From Candidatus Peregrinibacteria bacterium (GTDB lineage: Bacteria; Patescibacteriota; Gracilibacteria; UBA1369; JABINC01): a stretch of DNA of 50,979 bases. Within the stretch, counting starts at the first letter, position 1; each line of letters begins with the position of its first letter. Below are positions 42,823 to 50,829 of this stretch, piece by piece. The translations under genes were made by a program, and so were the position numbers. The notes under the pieces are model-generated. The model did not search any database, was not told where the DNA came from, and worked only from the letters and a program-made list of their open reading frames with translations. Location: assembly GCA_018697675.1 (NCBI GenBank), contig JABINC010000042.1, positions 71,077-122,055 of the forward strand. The letters are read 5' to 3'.

Positions 42823-42975
42823 TATTGTACCGGAATACTTTTGTTTTAGTTTTTTCTTTTTATTGAATAGTCCATTTAATGATCCTGTTATTTCGGCTGT
42901 TTCTATCCTGCAATACGGGCATGAATCGAGTTTGCTCGATATCGCAATGCCACATTTTAAGCAGTTTATAATCAT
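42799..42975 (-). CDS. Small zinc-ribbon protein
   Basis: A 58-residue protein beginning MIINCLKCGIAIS and continuing SCPYCRIE: two CxxC pairs 14 residues apart, a compact zinc ribbon, followed by a basic Lys-rich tail (NKKKKLKQK). Such small ribbons bind nucleic acid or a protein partner. It begins 22 bases after the stop of the small HTH gene upstream and ends before a terminator, so the two form a short operon. Its small size means many gene finders will miss it. The frame and the paired CxxC motifs are the evidence. Confidence 0.65.
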   Translation of the reverse strand: MIINCLKCGIAISSKLDSCPYCRIETAEITGSLNGLFNKKKKLKQKYSGTIFSLGLKS

Positions 42976-42997
42976 TTTTGTTTTTCTTTTTTTAAGG

Positions 42998-43162
42998 CTA
43001 ACTTAAGTCCTCTAGAAACTGCTGCACTGCACTCTCTGTAATTCTATAAATTCGGCCAATCCTACTCGCTTTGAGCTTTCCTTTTTTGATATATTTGGTG
43101 ATGGTCAGAGGATGAAGCTGCAACATTGCCCCCACCTGTTCTGGTGTGTAGATTTTTTGCAT
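42998..43162 (-). CDS. Excisionase-type helix-turn-helix protein
   Basis: A 54-residue protein, essentially one MerR/excisionase-type DNA-binding domain: MQKIYTPEQVGAMLQLHPLT, then TITKYIKKGKLKASRIGRIYR (abridged), then ITESAVQQFLEDL. The pattern (T-x-E-Q-V-A-x-x-L, then a turn, then the wing with RIGR) is the classic helix-turn-helix of excisionase-family proteins, which in phages and plasmids bend DNA and in chromosomes act as small regulators. Its promoter region carries repeated TAGCATA/TAGCTA elements. No integrase is in this window. It is cotranscribed with the zinc-ribbon gene. Confidence 0.75.
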   Translation of the reverse strand: MQKIYTPEQVGAMLQLHPLTITKYIKKGKLKASRIGRIYRITESAVQQFLEDLS

Positions 43163-43207
43163 GGGTGGATATTGATAGATAAAGATACGGAAAAATATAC
43201 TTTCAAA

Positions 43208-43431
43208 CTAATTCTAGCATAGTTTAGCATACTTTTCCATATCTCAACCTTGTTTATTTTTGTTTTCGTAAGTTTAAACTGTCTTACTAACTTTTATCAG
43301 GGTTGAAACCGCTTTGCAAGTGTTTTTTATTATCTTCCTTGATTGAGCTAACTTTAATGGTGTTGTAGCTATTTTTGCTAGTTTTTACCTATTTTAGGTA
43401 ATTTAAATAAAGTTTAGCTAATTCTAGCTAA
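43208..43431 (-). promoter_or_regulatory. Repeat-rich control region upstream of the HTH gene
   Basis: The region before the HTH gene contains TAGCATA at 43215 and 43225 (10 bp apart), TAGCTA at 43366, 43415 and 43425 (the last two 10 bp apart), an 11-bp direct repeat CTAATTCTAGC at 43208 and 43418, and inverted repeats TTACCT-ATTTT-AGGTAA (43385-43401) and TTAGCTA-ATTC-TAGCTAA (43414-43431). On the minus strand TGC-TAGAAT at 43211-43219 is a candidate extended -10 box, with two of the repeats on it. This looks like an array of binding sites for a repressor. The 305-bp gap holds no gene that I can see. Confidence 0.5.
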
Positions 43432-43467
43432 GCCCAATAAACAGTTCTTTTTAAGAAGAGTACGCTT

Positions 43468-44514
43468 TTATTCCTCCATCTCAGCCATTTCCGCCACTTG
43501 TTCGGCTTTTTCTGGGATTCTGTAGAACCAGCCATCTTTTTCCATTTCTCTTGAAATCTCTGCCCTTCCTCCGAAAACTAAAGCTTCTATGAAATTATCA
43601 CGACCAAAGTCCCTGGCATTTTCACGAGCAGGACCGCCCCGCCCCATCCATACATCTATCCTATCATATTCGTACTCACGCTCCCCCGCCTGCACTATGT
43701 CCCCTCCTCTATCTTGCACATCACACATTCCAAATCCCGGCAAATATATTTTTGTACCATCTGGATAATTCTCTGAAGCTGCAATCATACCCTCAGCCAC
43801 ATCAAGTCCGCTTTTCACGACCTCCCCTTTTCCATTCAATTCTATCGCTTCATCATAGGTTAGTAATCTGTATATTTTATTGCCTTCTTCATCATACATC
43901 GTCTCTTTGGTCTCCTTATCCTTACTCGTCTTCCCATAGTATCCCTGCTCCTCTGTTGGGGAGTAATATGCACTCACATCAAAAGTTATAATTCGAGGAA
44001 TTTGGCCGCTCTCAATGATATCTTTTGCTCGCACAGGATCGTTCATTTCATCTATGTACTGCCCTATAACCTCTGTGTAATCATGTCTCGACATATATTC
44101 ATCAATCACATCTGTAATCTCAAAATAAGCTTCTAAATGCTCAGGATCCAAGTAGAAATCATAGGTTTCTCCGTCCGCTAAAGCATCTAGAAACACGCCT
44201 AACTCAATGTCAGAAAAACTCCAATCATTGGTTAATACATTATAGAGAGTTTTTGCACTTCCATCTTCAAATCGCCCTAAGATTTCGCTTACATCTTCAT
44301 TCTCATATTGATCAAAAATGCTTATATCCTCTTCATCTGGAAAAGCAAGCTCTGGCCAATTTCCTATTATAGATATCAGCATAAGCTTACTCTCAAGATA
44401 AGCTTTGTCTATCTCTACTCCTATTTCTTCTGGGCTTTGCACGTCATAACTAACTTCAGGTGCATGCGGATCCTTAAGAATACTCTCCGTTTTATTTTCT
44501 TTCTTTTCCGACAT
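43468..44514 (-). CDS. 3D-domain (double-psi barrel) cell-wall protein
   Basis: A 348-residue protein. The C-terminal half matches the 3D domain of lytic transglycosylase-like enzymes (MltA, YabE/RpfB style): ITFDVSAYYSP (about 176-186), GMIAASENYPDGTKIYLPGFG (about 242-262), then Asp265, Asp268 and Asp284/Asp287 in CDVQDRGG and DRIDVWMGRG, the three-Asp signature. Such domains cleave peptidoglycan glycan strands. The N-terminal half is acidic and helical and unknown. No signal peptide or membrane segment is visible, odd for a wall enzyme; it may be exported by another route or act differently. The end is acidic (MAEMEE). Confidence 0.7.
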   Translation of the reverse strand: MSEKKENKTESILKDPHAPEVSYDVQSPEEIGVEIDKAYLESKLMLISIIGNWPELAFPDEEDISIFDQYENEDVSEILGRFEDGSAKTLYNVLTNDWSFSDIELGVFLDALADGETYDFYLDPEHLEAYFEITDVIDEYMSRHDYTEVIGQYIDEMNDPVRAKDIIESGQIPRIITFDVSAYYSPTEEQGYYGKTSKDKETKETMYDEEGNKIYRLLTYDEAIELNGKGEVVKSGLDVAEGMIAASENYPDGTKIYLPGFGMCDVQDRGGDIVQAGEREYEYDRIDVWMGRGGPARENARDFGRDNFIEALVFGGRAEISREMEKDGWFYRIPEKAEQVAEMAEMEE

Positions 44515-44571
44515 ATTAACTTTTAAATCCCTCTATTTTACCAGTTTTTTGGGATTTTCTCCAGATAATAA

Positions 44572-46545
44572 CTATTCCTCGCCTACTGCGATTGAGAGGA
44601 TTTTGTCGGTGTGGATTACGGCGCGGTAGACTTCGTTTTCTGATTCTTCGGTGAATGTTGGGTTGTGAGCGTAACTGATCAAGTGTGGGCCGTAGTACAT
44701 GTATTTTTCGAAATCGAATTCGCGGATGCCGGCTTGTTTGTCGAGGAATAATCTATAGTCGTCGATGCCGAGAAGTTTTGAGTTGAAATCAAGTTTGAAT
44801 GGAGGTTCGTATGCAAGCATGATCTCTGTAGATTCTCCCGGGGCGGTGTTCATAGGCAGCCAGAAGTAAGTGAATTTTTGACCATTTGGAAGAAGTTCTT
44901 CCATAACTTCAATTTCATCCTCTGAGATCCCAATACTGGCCTTGAGGGTTGACCCATATGGCATGTAGACCCGGGTCATTACGCGATTTGTATCTTTTCC
45001 GAGGATTCGTACTGTTTCTGAATCCGGATAAGCTACACCGACTTTACGGAGCTCACGGAGCATCCATGCATCTGTACCGGAATTCCAATCGTGAGTGCGT
45101 TTGATTGTGAGTTGATTTAGGAGTGTTCCGTCTTTTGATATGAAGGTTTCATGTTTAAGGGCCTGATGCATAAATGCATCTGATTTGTTACCACCGATCG
45201 AGACATGCACAACATTTAGATAATCATGATAAGGACCGATCTCTGCGAGTGTTCCGGCCATCCCGAGCTCACTGAACCAAGCTTGGAGAGTTTCGTCATC
45301 ACTGTATGCTTGAATGTGTTTTTCGGTAACATTTTCGGCTATTAGCTCAAAAAGTTCTTTTGGTTCCATCTGTGTAAATACCGCTTCTTGCAAGTGTTGT
45401 ACGAAATATTTGAGGATGCGTTTTGGAGCGTGTTCTCCGAAGTGTTTTGATTCTATGAAATAAGAAAGGACTAGGTCGAAACTCTCTGGTTTTAATGGAA
45501 GATCAAATTCTTTTATATATATTGGTCCGGTTACCTCCATTATTCGCCGAATGAACTCGAGGTCGATCGCTACCACAGTATCAACCCCTGGCCCCCTGGC
45601 CTCTTCCAAGAATTTCTTGGCCTGAGCTGCCGAAGTTGGAAAATGCGGAGATGTGTTGGAATCGCGAATGCCCCAATTGTTACCTGCGACCATTGCGATC
45701 TCACGAGTTGGCTCTCTCTCAATGCCGATTCCATCGAAATCATAAACGTCCCGAACATCTATTTTTTCTATGCGACCATCATTCAAATCTATAAATCCGA
45801 GCGAACCTATAAATCCACCACTTGGGCGGATCTCATTGTTATTTTGCAGCAAGAGAAGCACTCTGTGCGGGTAACGATCTCCCAGCAATATAAACAGCGG
45901 ATGAATATTTTCTTTTATACTTGTGAGGGTGTCTTGCAATTTATAAACTCCCTCCTGCAGTTCTTCTAAATATTTGTACTGCTCACCTGACATCACGAGC
46001 TTTAACCTACCCGTATGTATTCCTTCAAAAATACTTACCGATTCATTCATCAGAGTGATCGCTTTATCTATTTTTTCTTCTACTGCACCCAGATCTTTTT
46101 TCTCATCTAATTGCTCCATAAATGTATCGAGACTGCCTTTGGCTTCAAGTAGTAGAGAAGCACTATCTGTGATATTTACACTTATTTGGAGAAGACTATC
46201 TATGTCACTTATTACAGTCGAACTGCTCATCAATTCTTCATCATTAATTATCTCATTCAAAGTTGATCTGGCATCCACGAAATATTGTTTTGCCTTCGAA
46301 AAATCATCCTGGCTTTCCAGGTTCATTATGAATTCGTTATAACCCTGGATCGCCGCGTAGGTCACTTGATCTTTCAAGGTCATAATTCTGCTCGCCGTAT
46401 TAAGTCCATTCAAGAAAAATACACCGATCAATGCTATTATAAAAAGTACATGATATGGTTTGAAGCGGAGCCCCCGTGCGAAGTGCGTAGCTCCATTTTT
46501 CTTCGATATTTTTTTCTTTATTGTATCAACTTTCATCTTTTGCAA
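44572..46545 (-). CDS. DUF4012 membrane-anchored protein
   Basis: A 657-residue protein with a short basic N-terminus, one membrane helix (about residues 33-51, YHVLFIIALIGVFFLNGL), a coiled-coil region (about 80-215) and a large outside domain that matches the DUF4012 family: VLLLLQNNNEIRPSGGFIGSLG (in part), the FDGIGIEREP-type segment, NTSPHFPTSAAQAKKFLEEA, and VVAIDLEFIRRIMEVTGPI. DUF4012 proteins are widespread in CPR and Actinobacteria and thought to be cell-surface or polysaccharide related; the fold is like that of LytR-type enzymes in some predictions, not proven. It starts 18 bases after the stop of the DUF3352-like gene, so both form an operon. Confidence 0.88.
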   Translation of the reverse strand: MQKMKVDTIKKKISKKNGATHFARGLRFKPYHVLFIIALIGVFFLNGLNTASRIMTLKDQVTYAAIQGYNEFIMNLESQDDFSKAKQYFVDARSTLNEIINDEELMSSSTVISDIDSLLQISVNITDSASLLLEAKGSLDTFMEQLDEKKDLGAVEEKIDKAITLMNESVSIFEGIHTGRLKLVMSGEQYKYLEELQEGVYKLQDTLTSIKENIHPLFILLGDRYPHRVLLLLQNNNEIRPSGGFIGSLGFIDLNDGRIEKIDVRDVYDFDGIGIEREPTREIAMVAGNNWGIRDSNTSPHFPTSAAQAKKFLEEARGPGVDTVVAIDLEFIRRIMEVTGPIYIKEFDLPLKPESFDLVLSYFIESKHFGEHAPKRILKYFVQHLQEAVFTQMEPKELFELIAENVTEKHIQAYSDDETLQAWFSELGMAGTLAEIGPYHDYLNVVHVSIGGNKSDAFMHQALKHETFISKDGTLLNQLTIKRTHDWNSGTDAWMLRELRKVGVAYPDSETVRILGKDTNRVMTRVYMPYGSTLKASIGISEDEIEVMEELLPNGQKFTYFWLPMNTAPGESTEIMLAYEPPFKLDFNSKLLGIDDYRLFLDKQAGIREFDFEKYMYYGPHLISYAHNPTFTEESENEVYRAVIHTDKILSIAVGEE

Positions 46546-46563
46546 AGGCTAGCATTTAACTGA

Positions 46564-48336
46564 CTAAAACTCAAATACATGCACGATAGCCACACCATCT
46601 AGAAAGATCTTTTTTGCGGCTTGCACGCTTGTGAAATTATTCAAAAATGAAGCGACTTTCCCACCAAGGAGCTCTCCCATAAATGCCGGTGACATTATGT
46701 TCACTTCATCAAAATCCTTAAGGTAAGAATTGATCTTGGCTTTGTTTTTGTTAGATGAGGATTCTGTGAGATTGTCCACCGCTGCGACAATTAATTTTCT
46801 ATCAGTACTCAGAAGCAACACGCCATCGCGTGTTGTGGTATAAACATTTGTATGCGCATCGTATGGGAATACTGAAATTTCCAGCTCTGTTTCCGGAGCC
46901 ACCTCCCCTTCTTCAGATGTCTCTTCGGGCAGCACCATATAGCCGCGCTGCTTCATCTGTTCCAAATAAAGTGCCTGCAATTTTGCCATATGATCTGGGT
47001 CCTGGTCCTCCGCTATAAATAGATAATTTATGTAATCTGGCTCCGAATAAAGTGCCAACGCAAATTCACCTTCAAACACCCTGTAAACATCATCCCGCAG
47101 GTCAACCTCGTACCCAAAATATTGCTCCTTCTTGGCATTCAAAATCCCTTCGAAAATATTGAAACTTGAAGGGTGCAGGGAGTTAAGAACGCCGCCCAAG
47201 TCCGTAATCATTTGCGAAAGATTTCTACTTCCCCAAAAATATTCATAATTCTCTGGCATAACATCCAAGAGGTCACCCTTGTAATGAGATGATAAATTTG
47301 AGAGCTTTTTTCCCGCCCCACCATCTGTCGTAAAATTCATGTAGGTCTGCACAATCAATGCATTGTCATCCAAGAACAAACTGTGCCCCTGACTATCAAA
47401 CAAACTTATCACCGGTTGAATTATCGAGCTACTCGAAGTTGGATTTTCCCCAATATAATATTCAAAAAGCCTGGGCGGCACATAATAAACAAATCCAATA
47501 TCCCTTTTCAAATTGTTTCTCACTTTCAAAAATTCGCCACTCTTCGCCAACGCCTCGACCTCCCCCATATGCACATCTACAATTGTTTTCAATGCCCGAT
47601 CAGACCGCGCAAATACAAAATATTTATCAAAAATCATGAAGTTCACATTCTGCCCCACCTCAAAACTGTAGATCGAATAATTGTTGTATTTCTCAGTGAC
47701 CAAATTATCTTTTTGACTTTCCAATTGAAATGCCTGCAAAAATTCCAGAGTCGCATCCCTATCGATCGACTGCACAAAAATCACATGTTCGTAACTATTC
47801 ACACCTTCCTCATCTTCTGTCTCCAGCAAAGCATATCCATGTTTGTATCCAAGCCATGGCTTGATCTCAGTTTCGAAATCCGCATCCAAACTTTCCTCCA
47901 CTAGCGTCACAAAAGAATCCAAATCCAGCCCCTCTTTGTTGGTGATTTCCTTTAGCTCACCCCCGTCACCGAGGGCTTTAGTTAGATCAAATTCCATCAT
48001 CAGAGTCGTATTTTCTTCTGGCAAAATCTCAGCTATTTGAACTGGTGACAAAATTCGCTGCACCAAAAAATTCGCTATAAAAACCATGACCAGCACAGCC
48101 CCAAGAATCAGCAAAGTCGATGCTAATCTGTTTTTGAGTGTATGTATCGAAATAATCTTCTTCTTCGCTTCTTTCGTCACTTTTTTCGAAACTTTCCTTG
48201 GACCTTTTTTTGGAGCACTTTTCACCTGTGTCTTCTTTTTACTCGTACCTGTTTTTTTCACTTTCACTTTCGTATTCACCTTTTTCGCAGCCCCTTTTGA
48301 TTTGCCTTTATTAGCTTTCTTTTTCTTTTTTGCCAT
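46564..48336 (-). CDS. Lysine-rich membrane-anchored protein, DUF3352-like
   Basis: A 590-residue protein. Residues 1-60 are almost entirely Lys with Ala/Ser/Thr/Val (KKKKKANKGKSKGAAKK...), predicted disordered and able to bind nucleic acid or phospholipid on the inner face. A membrane helix follows (about 71-94) and then an outside domain of about 490 residues that looks like DUF3352 (LPEENTTLMMEFDLT, near residue 104, resembles the opening of that family). It precedes the DUF4012 gene by 18 bases and is probably its partner. The Lys tail resembles histone-like tails but the context is a membrane protein. Assignment by eye, moderate. Confidence 0.6.
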   Translation of the reverse strand: MAKKKKKANKGKSKGAAKKVNTKVKVKKTGTSKKKTQVKSAPKKGPRKVSKKVTKEAKKKIISIHTLKNRLASTLLILGAVLVMVFIANFLVQRILSPVQIAEILPEENTTLMMEFDLTKALGDGGELKEITNKEGLDLDSFVTLVEESLDADFETEIKPWLGYKHGYALLETEDEEGVNSYEHVIFVQSIDRDATLEFLQAFQLESQKDNLVTEKYNNYSIYSFEVGQNVNFMIFDKYFVFARSDRALKTIVDVHMGEVEALAKSGEFLKVRNNLKRDIGFVYYVPPRLFEYYIGENPTSSSSIIQPVISLFDSQGHSLFLDDNALIVQTYMNFTTDGGAGKKLSNLSSHYKGDLLDVMPENYEYFWGSRNLSQMITDLGGVLNSLHPSSFNIFEGILNAKKEQYFGYEVDLRDDVYRVFEGEFALALYSEPDYINYLFIAEDQDPDHMAKLQALYLEQMKQRGYMVLPEETSEEGEVAPETELEISVFPYDAHTNVYTTTRDGVLLLSTDRKLIVAAVDNLTESSSNKNKAKINSYLKDFDEVNIMSPAFMGELLGGKVASFLNNFTSVQAAKKIFLDGVAIVHVFEF

Positions 48337-48416
48337 ATAAAAAATGTTGGTAGAAATAATTCACCGGAATACTAGTGAAAATCGTTTGGATTTGCAAAGA
48401 GAAGTCAGGCCTAATT

Positions 48417-48839
48417 TCACCCTGTCACACCAGGCCCATATGGCAAATCTAATCCGCCTCTAGCCCATGATTCCCACTGAGGACCAAGGTCTAGTATCTC
48501 CCTCCACCAATCTTCATGAAGTTCTTGTGGCATAAAATGCCCACAACCTGGCAAGATCCGAACCTCCGCTACTACATATTCTTTAAGTTTCAACGGCTCT
48601 TCACGAATTACAGGATCATCAAGACCCCCAATTATTAAACTTCCATCATTTAAAGCTATTTCAGGTAATGGGAAAAAGTCTTCAATCTCAGGCATCTGTA
48701 AAATATCATTACTGCTGGGAGTCGCTATTATACGAGTTACACAACTTAATAATTCTGGCTGCTCATGAAGAAGATGAATCCATCCATCTCCACCCAAACT
48801 ATGTGCTAGTACAACTGTCTCTTCTGGGACAAATCCTTT
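48417..48839 (-). pseudogene. Truncated alpha/beta-hydrolase (RBBP9/YdeN-like) remnant
   Basis: Reading the minus strand from the codon after the TAG at 48840, the frame encodes KGFVPEETVVLAHSLGGDGW and continues to the stop at 48417. It includes the nucleophile elbow AHSLGG, a candidate Asp (GGLDDPV) and His (PGCGHFMPQE), so the C-terminal two thirds of a small serine hydrolase are kept, but the N-terminal strands are missing. There is no ATG; the first standard start is a TTG at 48797, inside the elbow, which would drop the catalytic Ser. It lies in frame with the upstream zinc-ribbon gene, separated only by one TAG. It is probably a 5'-deleted gene. Confidence 0.6.
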
Positions 48840-50516
48840 CTAATAGACCTCGCCCAAATAACATTCTTCGCAATAAACAATCTCCGGCTGAGAAGGTGCG
48901 TAGCTGGTTTGGATCGATGCAGAGCACTTCGCACACTGCCGATCATGCAATTTCCTTTTGTTTAGTAACTTCTCTCTAAGCTTGTATCGTTCTTCTGGGT
49001 GCAATTTCGGAGCGGGAAGCCCGTTTTCACGATAAAATTTCAATTCTTGTGGAATGATTCTGAATGGCTTCCCGGTTGCAGCACACTTTATCACTTGATC
49101 AATAACCTCATCCGAAACATCCTCAATCGTATCCGGCATATCATTTCCATCTATCATTTTTTCCACATTTGGAGAACTTTCTTCTTTTTCTTTCCAATTA
49201 AATCCTTGCTTCAATGCCTCTTCTTTTTCTAGAGGATAGAATTCGTATGCCTGAGTCTCATTGTACCCAAAAGGCAACATACTGCCCGGGAAGAACTCGC
49301 CGTATTCCCCGGTTTTCTTCATATGCTCTATGATTTTCGGCACGAGCTCCTCGTATTCTTCCTTGGTATATTGCTTATTCAAAATACAATACTGCTGCCT
49401 CTTCAAACTACAGCAACCAAAACAATTATTACTACCAATCACTAAATCACAATAGAGGTTATTACTCGACCCATTCCATACATGCCTACAAAACATATTA
49501 TTGGAACAATTCGTCCCGGTTGTAACACAGTTATAGAGCCATTCCGCCGTGTCTCCGAATATATCTAGATCCATACAATTTTTCGCATCGAACAGGTAGT
49601 AGCAATATTTACAATTCTCTATGTTAAATGCATCAAAACAATGAAAGCTATTTTTAGTATTTTTTATTCTATCTCCTGAAGAATTTTCGTTCGAATGCCC
49701 AATGTAAAATTTCTTTGGTAATTTCAACATGGATTCTTCAAAAGTCTTTTTAACTTCCGCCACTTTTCCCCGACTACTCAATGTCTTTTTGAAAGCTTCG
49801 AATTCAGCCGGAGTAACTGGCTTATTGTAAATATAATATTCCTTCCCAACCAAATTCACACAACCTATACAATTCTTACATCGTCTACAATCCGCTAGAA
49901 AATAACTGTCCGCACATGAGATACACCTTCTTGAATATTTTAGATTGTAGGAATTCTCACATGCCACAGATTCATAGCACAACTCACATTTCACAAGCTC
50001 ATAACTATCCATACATGACAAACAATGCTGTCCATCTGTCAGATAATAACAGTTCTCGCAATAATCCATATTGAAGGATAGATAGCAATTTTTGCATTTC
50101 CCCGCCCCATTTATATAATCGCAATTCTCACAGAGCAGAACTGAATAATGCAAAACTGGAACCTCTTTGTGAAGTTCTTCAAATTGTTCGAAAAATGGTC
50201 TTTCAAAATCAAAATCACGTCCATAATCCAAACCATTCCAGGAGTCTCCCCACCAAACCTCACTGCAATACACCGGCTTCCCACAATCTTTATCATAAGT
50301 CGATATCATCACCTTACCTGTGAGATCACATTTGCGTGTATACAGAGATCTCAAATTCCTAAAAGCTAATCTCTGCTGCTGACGACAAGCCGGACATTTG
50401 GTCGGTTCAGGCACCAAATATTTCTTGCCATTAAAAATTGGACTTATATCTTCGAGAAATTTCCGATCCTCATCGGCAACTTCAAACTCTGCTTTGCATT
50501 TGATGCATGTTTTCAT
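48840..50516 (-). CDS. Cysteine-rich zinc-ribbon protein typical of CPR bacteria
   Basis: A 558-residue protein with about 41 cysteines, most in CxxC pairs. It opens with a zinc ribbon (TCIKC, then KCPAC), continues with many closely spaced pairs (LCENC, KCKNC, YCENC, HCLSC, KCELC, RCISC, CRRCKNCIGC), a helical insert (about 225-275), a second Cys-rich part with N-C-x-x-C repeats (NCKYC, NCFGCC), and ends with a zinc ribbon (QCAKC, YCEEC). The repeated spacing suggests a solenoid-like stack of metal-binding or aromatic turns. Relatives occur in many CPR genomes and are sometimes misnamed CaiB/BaiF, a name that fits nothing seen here. No catalytic motif seen. Its -10 box leaves almost no leader. 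Confidence 0.8.
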   Translation of the reverse strand: MKTCIKCKAEFEVADEDRKFLEDISPIFNGKKYLVPEPTKCPACRQQQRLAFRNLRSLYTRKCDLTGKVMISTYDKDCGKPVYCSEVWWGDSWNGLDYGRDFDFERPFFEQFEELHKEVPVLHYSVLLCENCDYINGAGKCKNCYLSFNMDYCENCYYLTDGQHCLSCMDSYELVKCELCYESVACENSYNLKYSRRCISCADSYFLADCRRCKNCIGCVNLVGKEYYIYNKPVTPAEFEAFKKTLSSRGKVAEVKKTFEESMLKLPKKFYIGHSNENSSGDRIKNTKNSFHCFDAFNIENCKYCYYLFDAKNCMDLDIFGDTAEWLYNCVTTGTNCSNNMFCRHVWNGSSNNLYCDLVIGSNNCFGCCSLKRQQYCILNKQYTKEEYEELVPKIIEHMKKTGEYGEFFPGSMLPFGYNETQAYEFYPLEKEEALKQGFNWKEKEESSPNVEKMIDGNDMPDTIEDVSDEVIDQVIKCAATGKPFRIIPQELKFYRENGLPAPKLHPEERYKLREKLLNKRKLHDRQCAKCSASIQTSYAPSQPEIVYCEECYLGEVY

Positions 50517-50522
50517 GGGGAA

Positions 50523-50528
50523 ATTATA
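50523..50528 (-). promoter_or_regulatory. -10 box giving a possible leaderless transcript
   Basis: TATAAT on the minus strand lies only 6 bases before the ATG at 50516, directly after the stop of the DUF2164 gene. Transcription from it would begin at the start codon or inside it. No good -35 box is visible, so it may instead be chance. Confidence 0.35.
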
Positions 50529-50783
50529 CTAGCCATCTACCAAAAGATCCATCTCTACATCCAAATCATCAAGCCGCCTTTTCAAAAGCTCTTTTGCATC
50601 TTTTATGCCTTTTTCATAGATATCTTTTGCTACGCTTTTTAGCATGAAATCCAAAACATCTTCCGCCGCCAACATCCCAATTTTCTCATCCCGTTCTCGC
50701 TGAAAATAAACCATGATTTCTTCAACACATGACCGCCTTTTAGCCTCCGAAAGCAGATCCCAACTTCTTTTTATTTTTTTCAT
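50529..50783 (-). CDS. DUF2164 family protein
   Basis: An 84-residue soluble protein matching DUF2164: EEIMVYFQRERDEKIGMLAA, DVLDFMLKSVAKDIYEKGIKDA (in part) and a helical C-terminus LLKRRLDDLDVEMDLL. The family is small, widespread and of unknown function. The fit over almost the whole length is good. It ends 12 bases before the start of the zinc-ribbon gene, so they may share a transcript. The start is the first ATG; no Shine-Dalgarno motif. Confidence 0.85.
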   Translation of the reverse strand: MKKIKRSWDLLSEAKRRSCVEEIMVYFQRERDEKIGMLAAEDVLDFMLKSVAKDIYEKGIKDAKELLKRRLDDLDVEMDLLVDG

Positions 50784-50829
50784 TCAGAATTTGTAAGGGG
50801 CTCTATTGTAGGTGAGCGTACATTCACTG

